A stretch of DNA of 64,000 bases from Maribacter sp. MJ134. Its GTDB lineage: Bacteria > Bacteroidota > Bacteroidia > Flavobacteriales > Flavobacteriaceae. A model generated the notes under the pieces. It was not told the origin of the DNA, did no database searches, and worked only from the letters and a program-made list of their open reading frames with translations. The number at the start of each line of letters is the position of its first letter. Within the stretch, counting starts at the first letter, position 1. This document shows positions 33,786-42,543 of the stretch, piece after piece. The stretch is from NCBI RefSeq assembly GCF_003970695.1, contig NZ_CP034570.1:3844001-3908000 (forward strand). Reading direction: 5' to 3'. The translations under genes and the position numbers were made by a program.

Positions 33786-34871
33786 ATGTACAAATCCTAT
33801 ATTCAAGAAGATAGCACCTACAAGGGCGGAGGTAAAAAACTAGTAATGCCCGAGGGTATTGAGGTACACAAGTTGTCATCGAATGAAAATCCGTTGGGTT
33901 TTTCCCAAAAAGTAAGCCTTGCGATTAGCAACGCGCTGAATGATTTGAGCCTGTATCCGGATAATACGGACATAAGATTGCGAGAAGCCCTATCCAAGGA
34001 TTTTGAGGGGAAATTGGCTCCTGACCATTTTGTTACGGCAAATAGCGGTTCGGAAATCATAGATATTATCTCAAAGGTGTTTTTGTCAGAAGGCGATGAA
34101 GTCATTGTATCGCAACCTTGCTTTCTGCCCTATACGGCCTTTACGCGTTGGATGGGTGCCAAAGCTATTAATGTGCCTATGACACCGGACTATGACTACA
34201 ATTTAGAGGGTATTTTAAAAGTAATTACGGAACGGACGAAGCTTGTGTTTTTAGCTTCGCCCAATAACCCCTCCGGTAACCACATTCCCCGTCATGTTCT
34301 AGCCGACTTTCTTTCGCGATTACCTAAAGAAATCATAGTTGTTTATGATGAGGTGTACCGACATTTTGCGGTAGCATCGGATTATACATCGGCATTGCCA
34401 TTTGTGCTAGAAGGTCATCCTATTATTGCAATAAACAGTTTTTCTAAAACCTATGGTTTGGCAGGCTTGCGTGTCGGTTATTGCTACGCTCCATTGGAAC
34501 TAAGTAATTACATCCGTAAAGTCTGCAAACCGTTCTTATTGTCCTCCTTGGCTTTGGAAGGGGCCATTGCCGCTCTGGAAGATGTAGATTTTGTACAACG
34601 CACCGTGGAATTGGTTCGTGTAGAAAGGCAATTTGTTTTAGAAGGTCTACGGGAGCTTGGAATTAAATTTTGGCCTACCGAAGGAAATTTTGTGATGATA
34701 GACCCACCCATAGCTGACATGGAGTTTACAAAATTTATGGAAGAAAGGGGAATTATGGTGAGGCCTGTGGGCGTGTTTGGGGCTCCAGGAAAGGTGAGGA
34801 TATCTTTTGGAGTCCGAAAGGCAAATGAAGCCATGTTGGCAGTTCTGAAGGAGCTGTTAAATAATAGATAA
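33786..34871 (+). CDS. Class I/II PLP aminotransferase, probable aromatic aminotransferase
   Basis: 361 residues, HisC-like subgroup of fold-type I: KLSSNENPLGFS (N-terminal substrate loop), ANSGSEIIDII, LASPNNPSGNHIP, VVYDEVYRHF (Asp for the pyridine N, Tyr), and INSFSKTYGLAGLRVGY with the PLP Lys in SFSKT. Family members are often named histidinol-phosphate aminotransferase, but the place beside HPPD, HmgA and FAH argues that it converts tyrosine to 4-hydroxyphenylpyruvate. Divergent from marR. Ends 67 bases before HPPD, whose own promoter lies between them. Confidence 0.85.
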   Translation: MYKSYIQEDSTYKGGGKKLVMPEGIEVHKLSSNENPLGFSQKVSLAISNALNDLSLYPDNTDIRLREALSKDFEGKLAPDHFVTANSGSEIIDIISKVFLSEGDEVIVSQPCFLPYTAFTRWMGAKAINVPMTPDYDYNLEGILKVITERTKLVFLASPNNPSGNHIPRHVLADFLSRLPKEIIVVYDEVYRHFAVASDYTSALPFVLEGHPIIAINSFSKTYGLAGLRVGYCYAPLELSNYIRKVCKPFLLSSLALEGAIAALEDVDFVQRTVELVRVERQFVLEGLRELGIKFWPTEGNFVMIDPPIADMEFTKFMEERGIMVRPVGVFGAPGKVRISFGVRKANEAMLAVLKELLNNR

Positions 34872-34896
34872 GATTAAGAACGAAACAATTTTTTAA

Positions 34897-34919
34897 TATA
34901 TTTGTTGCATATGCAACAA
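34897..34919 (+). promoter_or_regulatory. HPPD promoter with MarR operator
   Basis: TATATTTG at 34897-34904 (-7 box) overlaps a perfect 18-bp palindrome TTGTTGCATATGCAACAA at 34902-34919 that covers the predicted start (about 34911). The ATG is at 34939. The overlap fits repression by MarR. Confidence 0.65.
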
Positions 34920-34938
34920 TAAACAGAAAGAAATAATT

Positions 34939-36072
34939 ATGGATACTACAGCTTTACCAAAATTGCATGAAGATGCCAAGGATTTTATGCCCATCAATGG
35001 CACAGACTACATTGAGTTGTACGTGGGTAATTCCAAACAAGCAGCGCACTTCTATAAAACAGCTTTTGGCTTTCAATCGTACGCCTATGCCGGATTACAA
35101 ACGGGATTAAAGGACCGCGAAAGTTATGTGGTAATTCAAAATAAGATACGGTTAGTATTAACTTCGCCTTTGAAGAGTGGTACCGAGATCGGTAAGCATA
35201 TTGATAGGCACGGCGATGGGGTTAAAGTGGTGGCACTTTGGGTAGACGATGCCACTTATGCGTATGAAACAGCGGTAAGTAAAGGAGCTAAATCCTACAC
35301 GGAGCCGGTTACCGAAGAAGATGAGGAAGGTAAAGTGGTGCGTGCAGGTATTTATACCTATGGAGAAACGGTTCATATTTTTGTAGAGCGTAAAGATTAC
35401 AATGGAACCTTCTTACCTGGATATACGAAATGGGAAACGCCAGACTATAATCCAGCGCCAACAGGATTGAAGTATGTAGACCATATGGTGGGTAATGTAG
35501 ATTGGGATAGGATGAACTATTGGGTGGAGTTCTATGAGAAGGCAATGGGTTTTGTAAATATCCTTTCTTTTGACGATAATGATATTTCTACTGAATATAC
35601 CGCCTTAATGAGTAAGGTGATGAGTAATGGTAATGGACGAATAAAATTCCCTATCAATGAACCTGCGGAAGGTGCTAAGAAATCTCAAGTAGAGGAATAT
35701 TTGGATTTTTATGAAGGTGAAGGTGTGCAGCATATTGCCGTTGCAACCGACGATATTATCCAAACGGTACGCGATTTAAAAAGTAGGGGTATAGAATTTT
35801 TGACTATCCCCGACACCTATTATGACGCGGTTACGGACCGAGTGGGTAAAATAGACGAGGATATTGCACCGCTGAAAGAGCTTGGAATTTTGGTGGATAG
35901 GGACGATGAAGGATACCTGCTACAGATTTTCACCAGACCCATAGAGCCAAGACCGACCATGTTCTTTGAAATTATTCAAAGAAAGGGAGCACAATCATTT
36001 GGAAAAGGTAACTTTAAAGCATTGTTCGAAGCCATTGAACTAGAACAACAATTAAGAGGTACATTACATTAA
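34939..36072 (+). CDS. hppD: 4-hydroxyphenylpyruvate dioxygenase
   Basis: 377 residues, two vicinal-oxygen-chelate halves (about 18-150 and 170-340). Converts 4-hydroxyphenylpyruvate, O2 to homogentisate and CO2 with Fe(II). The 2-His-1-carboxylate ligands are seen in LKYVDHMVGNV, GEGVQHIAVATDDI and MFFEIIQRKG; the C-terminal QSFGKGNFKALFEAIELEQQLRGTL is the standard HPPD end. Starts the hppD-hmgA-fah run under the palindromic operator. Confidence 0.97.
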   Translation: MDTTALPKLHEDAKDFMPINGTDYIELYVGNSKQAAHFYKTAFGFQSYAYAGLQTGLKDRESYVVIQNKIRLVLTSPLKSGTEIGKHIDRHGDGVKVVALWVDDATYAYETAVSKGAKSYTEPVTEEDEEGKVVRAGIYTYGETVHIFVERKDYNGTFLPGYTKWETPDYNPAPTGLKYVDHMVGNVDWDRMNYWVEFYEKAMGFVNILSFDDNDISTEYTALMSKVMSNGNGRIKFPINEPAEGAKKSQVEEYLDFYEGEGVQHIAVATDDIIQTVRDLKSRGIEFLTIPDTYYDAVTDRVGKIDEDIAPLKELGILVDRDDEGYLLQIFTRPIEPRPTMFFEIIQRKGAQSFGKGNFKALFEAIELEQQLRGTLH

Positions 36073-36146
36073 TTAAGTTAGGATTGCTGTATACAGGACT
36101 AGGTTCTAAATTCAGCATTCCTAACCATAACGCATAACTTAAAATC

Positions 36147-37328
36147 ATGCCCATATATCATAAATTAGGAAAGTTTCCGCCAAAAAGACATACTCAATTT
36201 GAGAAACCAAGTGGAGGTTTATATTATGAGCAATTATTTGGGACTATTGGTTTTGATGGGATGTCATCGCTACTTTATCATGTTCATAGGCCCACACAGG
36301 TAAAGGAGATTGGCGAGGCCATTGATATGAGCCCAAAAATAGCCGAAGCAAAGCACATAAAATCCAGAAAGTTAATAGGTTTTGATATTGCTCCAAAAGA
36401 TGATTTTTTAGAATCCAGAGAACCTATGCTTGTCAACAATGACGTTCATATTGGGCTGGCAGCTCCTAAAAAATCCATGACCGAATATTTCTATAAAAAT
36501 TCGGATGCAGATGAAATGTTGTTCATCCACCAAGGCACAGGAACATTAAAAACCTTTGTGGGGAATATACCTTTTGAATATGGAGATTATCTCATTATTC
36601 CACGCGGGATGATTTATCAAATTGAATTTGATACCGAAGAGAACCGCATTCTGTACGCGGAATCCTTTCATCCCATTTATACTCCAAAACGCTATCGCAA
36701 TTGGTTTGGTCAATTATTAGAACATTCTCCATTTTGCGAGCGCGATTACAAACTACCGCAAGACTTACAGACACATGACGAAAAGGGAGAGTTTCTTATG
36801 AAAATCAAGAAACAGGGCATGTTGCACCATTTGGTATATGCAACACATCCTTTCGATGTAGTAGGGTGGGACGGTTATAACTATCCCTACGGATTTTCTA
36901 TACATAATTTTGAACCCATTACAGGTAGGGTGCATCAACCGCCACCGGTACATCAGACCTTTGAAACAAGCGCTTTTGTGATATGTTCCTTCTGTCCACG
37001 TTTGTACGACTATCATCCAAAATCCATACCAGCACCATACAACCATTCCAATATAGATTCTGACGAAATGTTGTATTATGTAGATGGTGATTTTATGAGT
37101 AGAACGGGAATTGGTCCAGGGTACATTTCACTTCATCCTGCAGGTATTCCGCACGGACCACACCCCGGAACTTATGAGGCCAGTATTGGCAAAACGAAGA
37201 CCGAGGAACTTGCGGTAATGATTGATACCTTTAAACCACTGCAGCTTACCGAAAATGCAATGAAGATTGATGATGGTAACTATTACAAATCTTGGTTAGA
37301 AAATCCTTCTGATTCCCAAAAAGGGTGA
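36147..37328 (+). CDS. hmgA: Homogentisate 1,2-dioxygenase
   Basis: 393 residues. Opens the homogentisate ring to maleylacetoacetate with Fe(II). N-terminal YHKLGKFPPKRHTQFEKPSGGLYYEQLFG, central FIHQGTGTLKTFVGNIPFEYGDYLIIPRG cupin core, and the C-terminal iron-site region SDEMLYYVDGDFMSR with HPAGIPHGPHPGTYE. Somewhat shorter than the roughly 440-residue proteobacterial and human enzymes, as usual for Bacteroidetes forms. 75 bases after hppD and before fah; maleylacetoacetate isomerase, the next enzyme, is not in the cluster. Confidence 0.95.
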   Translation: MPIYHKLGKFPPKRHTQFEKPSGGLYYEQLFGTIGFDGMSSLLYHVHRPTQVKEIGEAIDMSPKIAEAKHIKSRKLIGFDIAPKDDFLESREPMLVNNDVHIGLAAPKKSMTEYFYKNSDADEMLFIHQGTGTLKTFVGNIPFEYGDYLIIPRGMIYQIEFDTEENRILYAESFHPIYTPKRYRNWFGQLLEHSPFCERDYKLPQDLQTHDEKGEFLMKIKKQGMLHHLVYATHPFDVVGWDGYNYPYGFSIHNFEPITGRVHQPPPVHQTFETSAFVICSFCPRLYDYHPKSIPAPYNHSNIDSDEMLYYVDGDFMSRTGIGPGYISLHPAGIPHGPHPGTYEASIGKTKTEELAVMIDTFKPLQLTENAMKIDDGNYYKSWLENPSDSQKG

Positions 37329-37409
37329 GAACAAATGAAACAAGAACTTAGAAACAAGATATAGGACAAACGTCCTTAGACTTATTTATTATTTCCAGAC
37401 ACTGATAAA

Positions 37410-38633
37410 ATGATTGTACACATACCTGAAAATTCAGATTTTTCCATATATAATATTCCTTTTGGGATTTTTTCTACAACTGATAGAAGTCCAAGAGCGG
37501 GAGTTGCCATAGGCGAGCATATTTTAGATTTGGTCGCTGTGGCGAAACTAGAGGTCTTTGACTTTAACACTGCGGTGCTTGAAAAAAACACGCTCAACGA
37601 TTTTATAGATTTGGGCAAGCCTATTACCAATAAGGTAAGGACAGATATTCAGTCTTGGTTAAAAGACGATACTTCGGTATTGGCAGGAAGGCCAGAACTT
37701 TTTGTAAAGCAGTCAGAAGCGCAAATGCACCTGCCGGTTTCCATAGGAGACTATACCGATTTCTATTCCAGTATAGAACATGCTACAAATGTTGGAAAAA
37801 TGTTCCGCGACCCGGAAAACGCTTTACTTCCGAACTGGAGACACATTCCCGTGGGGTATCACGGTAGGGCAAGCTCTATCATGGTAAGTGATGTCGCAGT
37901 GCATAGACCAAAAGGGCAAACCGTTCCCAATGGTGCGGACCAACCTATTTTTGGCCCCTCGGCACGCGTAGATTTCGAATTGGAAATGGGTTTTATCACC
38001 GGAAAGAATACCAAGCTCGGTTCCTCGGTTTCTACCTCTGAGGCAGATGATTACATCTTCGGATTGGTTTTATTGAACGACTGGTCCGCACGTGACATCC
38101 AAAAATGGGAATACGTACCGCTAGGGCCTTTCTTGGCTAAAAATTTTGCTTCACACATTTCACCATGGATAGTAACACTAGAAGCACTGGAACCGTTTAA
38201 GGTTGCTGGGCCAAAACAAGAACCTGAAGTACTACCATATCTACAGTATAACGGGCAGAAGAATTATGATGTTAATTTATCCGTCAGCATTACCCCGGAA
38301 GGGAGTGAAGAAAAAACGGTCTGTAATTCTAATCTTAAATACATGTATTGGAATATGGCGCAACAATTGGCACACCATACCGTAAATGGATGTAATATAA
38401 AAGTCGGTGACCTATACGGTTCCGGTACTATTTCCGGAAAAGATGAAAACTCCTATGGTTCCATGCTAGAATTGGCTTGGATGGGCACTAAACCGTTGAA
38501 AATGAACGATGGTTCCGAACGTAAATTCATAAATGACGGGGATACGGTGACCATGCGCGGTTTTGCGGAAAAAGAAGGTAAGCGTGTAGGCTTTGGAGCG
38601 GTAAGTGCCAAAATACTGCCAGCGAAAACGTAG
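37410..38633 (+). CDS. fahA: Fumarylacetoacetase
   Basis: 407 residues. Hydrolyses fumarylacetoacetate to fumarate and acetoacetate, the last step of tyrosine breakdown. N-terminal SH3-like domain (about 1-115) and the FAH fold with the catalytic His in DFYSSIEHATNVGKMFR, metal ligands Glu in ARVDFELEMGFI and Asp in LVLLNDWSARDIQKWEY, then PLGPFLAKNFASHISPWIV and GSGTISGKDENSYGSMLEL. Start at the ATG at 37410 gives the usual MIVHIPENSDFSIYNIPFGIF head. Third gene of the hppD operon. Confidence 0.96.
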   Translation: MIVHIPENSDFSIYNIPFGIFSTTDRSPRAGVAIGEHILDLVAVAKLEVFDFNTAVLEKNTLNDFIDLGKPITNKVRTDIQSWLKDDTSVLAGRPELFVKQSEAQMHLPVSIGDYTDFYSSIEHATNVGKMFRDPENALLPNWRHIPVGYHGRASSIMVSDVAVHRPKGQTVPNGADQPIFGPSARVDFELEMGFITGKNTKLGSSVSTSEADDYIFGLVLLNDWSARDIQKWEYVPLGPFLAKNFASHISPWIVTLEALEPFKVAGPKQEPEVLPYLQYNGQKNYDVNLSVSITPEGSEEKTVCNSNLKYMYWNMAQQLAHHTVNGCNIKVGDLYGSGTISGKDENSYGSMLELAWMGTKPLKMNDGSERKFINDGDTVTMRGFAEKEGKRVGFGAVSAKILPAKT

Positions 38634-38721
38634 TCTGTTTAAAAGCAGGATTAGAAAGGTGTTGCATCTACACTGTACGCTATTTATAATGAATGCCAAG
38701 GCCTAAATGAAAGAAACACAT

Positions 38722-39597
38722 ATGATTAAGACCATAGACCCAAAAGCTATTTCTCAACCGGAGCTACACGGATATTTACTTTCCGCAGTGGCACCAAGGC
38801 CAATTTGTTTTGCCAGTACCATTGATGCGGAGGGTAGGGTGAATTTAAGTCCGTTTAGCTTCTTCAATGTTTTTAGTTCCAATCCGCCGATACTCATATT
38901 CTCCCCCGCACGCAGCGGTAGGGACGGTAGTTTAAAACATTCGCATCAGAATGTAAAAGAAGTACCAGAAGTGGTCATTAACATCGTAAATTACCCTATT
39001 GTAGAGCAAATGTCCTTATCCAGTACGGCATACGATAAAGGCGTAAACGAATTTGTAAAAGCGGGACTTACTCAGGTGCAGAGCGAAAAAGTAAAACCTC
39101 CCCGTGTTGGTGAAGCACCGGTGGCACTAGAATGTACGGTAACCGAAGTAATTGAGTTGGCGGACACGCCCGGGGCAGGAAATTTGATTTTAGCCAAAGT
39201 GGAGCTCATACATATCAATAAAGAATATTTAACGGACAATAAGTTAGATACCCAAAAGCTGGATTTGGTAGGTAGAATGGGCGAGAGTTGGTATACACGG
39301 GCAAGTGGCACAGCACTTTTTGAAATCCCCAAGCCCATCCGGACAAAAGGTATGGGAGTGGATCAACTTCCAGTATCCATTCGGGAAAGTGAAATTCTTA
39401 CGGGAAATAACTTGGGACGTTTGGGTAATTTGGAACGTGTACCAACCGCATCGGAAATAAATAACATTCTTACGGATAAGGAGGTTAAAGCGCAACTTTC
39501 TGATGGGGACAAGGCAAAAGTTCATCAATTGGCCAAATCATGGTTAGAGCAAGGTAGAGCGCAAGATGCTTTATCCTTACTGTTTAGTTTTGAATAA
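38722..39597 (+). CDS. Flavin reductase family protein (flavoredoxin-like)
   Basis: About 291 residues from MIKTIDPKAIS (ATG at 38722; an ATG at 38707 is also possible but family members start at the later one). FMN-binding split barrel: LSAVAPRPICFASTIDAEGRVNLSPFSFFNVFSSNPPILIFSPA, LECTVTEVIE and VGRMGESWYTRA. Its job in the tyrosine cluster is unknown; it may supply reduced flavin to an oxygenase. Last gene on this strand, and its 3' end overlaps the converging AKR-RidA gene by 14 bases. Confidence 0.87.
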   Translation: MIKTIDPKAISQPELHGYLLSAVAPRPICFASTIDAEGRVNLSPFSFFNVFSSNPPILIFSPARSGRDGSLKHSHQNVKEVPEVVINIVNYPIVEQMSLSSTAYDKGVNEFVKAGLTQVQSEKVKPPRVGEAPVALECTVTEVIELADTPGAGNLILAKVELIHINKEYLTDNKLDTQKLDLVGRMGESWYTRASGTALFEIPKPIRTKGMGVDQLPVSIRESEILTGNNLGRLGNLERVPTASEINNILTDKEVKAQLSDGDKAKVHQLAKSWLEQGRAQDALSLLFSFE

Positions 39598-41035
39598 TGG
39601 CCTCGGCTTCAATCTCTACCAGATAACCCTCACCAACTAACTTCGCTTCTACTAAAGTATTGGCAGGATTTATGCCTTTAAAGCGTTCGCCATGTGCGCG
39701 GGCAACGGGTTCCCAATCATCTATGTTGTGAACGAATATCCGCGTACGCACTACGCTTTCCAAGGTCGTTTCAAAAGTTTGTAGTACTGCTTCTATTTTA
39801 TCGATGACAAAATGTGCCTGTGCTGCTGCATCCGCTCCGCCAATCTTACGCGAACCATGTGTGGCCGTTGTGCCAGAAATGTGAATACGGTTGTCTTCTT
39901 TCACAGCGCGGCAATATCCAGCAAAGGACTCCCACTCGGTCCCGCTGAAAATTTGTTCCCTAGATTCACTTGACTTATTGATTGTAAACGGTTTAGGTAT
40001 TTTTTCTAAATGGTGGCTCAAGTCTCCCGAAGCCGTTAAGAAAGGAGGTTTTCTATATTCATCTCCACAGTTGCCAGGAATGGGCAGCAGCATTTTTTGG
40101 GCCTCTTTTATCGTGTTAATATCCTCTGCTGAAAGGTCTATGGTTAGTATCTTCTTATTATCCTGGATATGGTTTCGTTCTCCCAATCTGGCGCCGACAA
40201 TAACCGCCGCTACGTTAAGATTTTCCAGAATATATCGGCTTGCAATATTCGCTATGGATACGTCATGTCTATCCGCTACTTTTTTTGTGGCACTAAGCAC
40301 ATTTTGATAGTTGTCCCATCCGCCTGCGGCATCAATAAAACGTTTGTATTTCATTTGGGACCACGTTGTCAATTCGGTTTCGGCAGGTTCATCTTTGTTC
40401 AACCATTTATCGGTTAGAAATCCGCCCGCTAAGGTGCCGAACGCTAACAACTTTACATCATACTCCGTGCAAACATCCGTCATTTCCGTGGCAGCCCTTT
40501 GGTCAAGTAAAGAATGGCAAATTTGATTACTCACAATAGGAATTCCGCTAGCGCAGGCAATCCGTAAATGGGCAGCATCAAAATTGGTAACACCGATATG
40601 TTTTATAAGACCTTCTTCCTGCAATTGTTTTAAATGAAAGAGTCCGTCTAACCAACTTGGGTCGGGATAGTTCCATGCATGAAACTGCATCAGGTCTACG
40701 CTCGTTTGTTGCATACGGTCTAAGGCTGTTTGTGTGGCGGTTCTTACATCGGCTAAAGTGATATCTCCCGGTTCTGGCACCCATTTGGTAAACAACTGTA
40801 CCTGATTTCCCAACGGATTGTTATTTTTAAAAGTTCCGGTTATAATCTCGCTAGAGCCATAATGGTCGGCCATATCAAAGGTGGTAAATCCGTCGACCAC
40901 GTATGGTTCCATAAAGGCAGCGGTCGCCACTGGATCTAGGGTTTTTCCATCACGTTCCATATCGGCTATTTGCCAAAGACCGGTAATGATTCTGGAAATT
41001 TCTAAATTCTTCGCAAGGTGAATTTTAGCTGTCAT
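39584..41035 (-). CDS. Aldo/keto reductase fused to RidA (YjgF) domain
   Basis: 483 residues. N-terminal aldo/keto reductase TIM barrel (about 1-325): FTTFDMADHYGSSE (catalytic Asp and Tyr), TKWVPEPG (Lys), VDLMQFHAWNY (His), GVTNFDAAHL, and AAVIVGARLGERNH. Then a RidA/YjgF domain (about 350-483) with IHISGTTATHG, VRTRIFVHNIDDWEPVARAHGE (the conserved Arg) and the end VEIEAEAII. RidA domains hydrolyse reactive enamine/imine intermediates, so one polypeptide may reduce a carbonyl and clear an imine made in the same pathway. Third gene of the DUF885-permease-AKR operon, 3 bases after the permease. Confidence 0.88.
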   Translation of the reverse strand: MTAKIHLAKNLEISRIITGLWQIADMERDGKTLDPVATAAFMEPYVVDGFTTFDMADHYGSSEIITGTFKNNNPLGNQVQLFTKWVPEPGDITLADVRTATQTALDRMQQTSVDLMQFHAWNYPDPSWLDGLFHLKQLQEEGLIKHIGVTNFDAAHLRIACASGIPIVSNQICHSLLDQRAATEMTDVCTEYDVKLLAFGTLAGGFLTDKWLNKDEPAETELTTWSQMKYKRFIDAAGGWDNYQNVLSATKKVADRHDVSIANIASRYILENLNVAAVIVGARLGERNHIQDNKKILTIDLSAEDINTIKEAQKMLLPIPGNCGDEYRKPPFLTASGDLSHHLEKIPKPFTINKSSESREQIFSGTEWESFAGYCRAVKEDNRIHISGTTATHGSRKIGGADAAAQAHFVIDKIEAVLQTFETTLESVVRTRIFVHNIDDWEPVARAHGERFKGINPANTLVEAKLVGEGYLVEIEAEAIIQN

Positions 41036-41038
41036 AAT

Positions 41039-42520
41039 TTATTCTTCTGGGAGTACTTTAAAGATTTTATCTGGGTCGGAGCCCTGGTTTTTGAGCTGTC
41101 TCCATTTAGTTACAAAGAGCAAGCTCGCCATTCCCATGACAAGAAGCCAAATAGGAGTGGAGTGAAAATACCATTCCTCCACGTTAGAACTAAGGTCCTT
41201 ATAGGTATGTACCGCTAGGAAAAGAATCAAGGAAACGATACCCGCCCACCCGATGACCAGTTGTAACCTTCTATTTTTAAACATACTAATTTTATCCGCG
41301 AGTTCTTTATTGACCTTGGGTAGTGTAATCAGGGTAATGCACATCAATAAAAAATTCACCATCATTGAGGTGACCATAATATCTATTCCCAAGAAAAAAT
41401 CGCCAGCAAAATGGGAACCGAATACGCCAACGCTCGCCATGAGTCCGGCTAGTAGTAGAGCAACATTAGGGGTTTTATACGTTTTATGGATAGTCGTGAT
41501 AAAATTCGGAAAGATGCCGTCCTTGGCCCATGCGAACATTAAACGCGAAACGGAAAGCAACATGGCGGGCAAATCGTTGATCAAGGCGATGGTGGCGCCC
41601 AACAAAATAGCAATGCCAAGACCGGAAGGTAGTACATAACTGAGCAGACCAGGGGCCGAGATATCTTTCTTAATGGCTTCTTCTGCAACAAAACTCCAAG
41701 GCACGGTATGGTATACCGCCGATGCAAATAGGAAATAGAAAAGCCCAACCGAAGTTATAGATAAGATAATGGCCCTAGGTAAGGTATTTGTTGGGTTTTT
41801 GGCCTCACCACCAGCCTGAGCAATAGAGTCGAAACCTATAAAACTAGAAAATAACAGTGCTGCTGAGGAGAGGAAGATACGCCAGTCAAAAACAGCGTTT
41901 TCTATGGGTGTAAAATTTCTATTTTCTCTAAGTTCTAAGGCCATTACAAAATCTGAAGGTGTAAAATAATATCCGGCTATGATAACAATGCCGCCTAAAA
42001 CGAACATAAGAAACATCATGGGCAATAAGGTGAAGGCGTAGGATTTTGCCCCTCGGATATTGATCCCTACAAAACTCCATATCAGTAGTAGTGCCAAAGA
42101 AATTCTTACCCATCCCAGTTCTAAGGTTTGGGACATCCCTACCCATCCCAGTTCCATAGCAATATCACGTATAAAAGGGATAGTAACATAAGCGATTACC
42201 CCGATGACGATAGAGAGTCCAAACCATTGCGAAAAACTTGCTACGAAACCCAAATAGGGATGCAGTCCCCTGCTAGCATAAATATAACTGCCACCTGCTC
42301 TGGGCATTGCCGAGGCGAGAATACCGTAGGCAAGTGCAGCGAAAATGGCAGGCACTGCGGCAAAGGCAAAAGCATATAGCACGTACGGACCAATACCCGG
42401 AACGTTCTTTTGAATCATAAACGGCACAACGTTTATTGAAGCGCCCAGCATAGAGCAAACGCCAGTAGCCGTCAAAGCCAAAAGGCCTAATTGTCTAGAA
42501 AGTTTGGGTGCTTTACTCAA
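41039..42520 (-). CDS. APC-superfamily amino acid permease
   Basis: 493 residues with about 12 TM segments. LGLLALTATGVCSMLGASINVVPF at TM1 carries the G-x-x-x-G-A/S substrate-loop pattern of APC carriers, GILASAMPRAGGSYIYASRGLHPYLGFVASF in TM2-3 matches the same family, and FIGFDSIAQAGGEAKNPTNTLPRAIILS follows TM6. Imports an amino acid or amine; the partner genes (DUF885 hydrolase, AKR-RidA) suggest a peptide-derived or amine substrate. 23 bases after DUF885. Confidence 0.9.
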   Translation of the reverse strand: MSKAPKLSRQLGLLALTATGVCSMLGASINVVPFMIQKNVPGIGPYVLYAFAFAAVPAIFAALAYGILASAMPRAGGSYIYASRGLHPYLGFVASFSQWFGLSIVIGVIAYVTIPFIRDIAMELGWVGMSQTLELGWVRISLALLLIWSFVGINIRGAKSYAFTLLPMMFLMFVLGGIVIIAGYYFTPSDFVMALELRENRNFTPIENAVFDWRIFLSSAALLFSSFIGFDSIAQAGGEAKNPTNTLPRAIILSITSVGLFYFLFASAVYHTVPWSFVAEEAIKKDISAPGLLSYVLPSGLGIAILLGATIALINDLPAMLLSVSRLMFAWAKDGIFPNFITTIHKTYKTPNVALLLAGLMASVGVFGSHFAGDFFLGIDIMVTSMMVNFLLMCITLITLPKVNKELADKISMFKNRRLQLVIGWAGIVSLILFLAVHTYKDLSSNVEEWYFHSTPIWLLVMGMASLLFVTKWRQLKNQGSDPDKIFKVLPEE

Positions 42521-42543
42521 CTTGAATTGGGCTTATGAACTTA

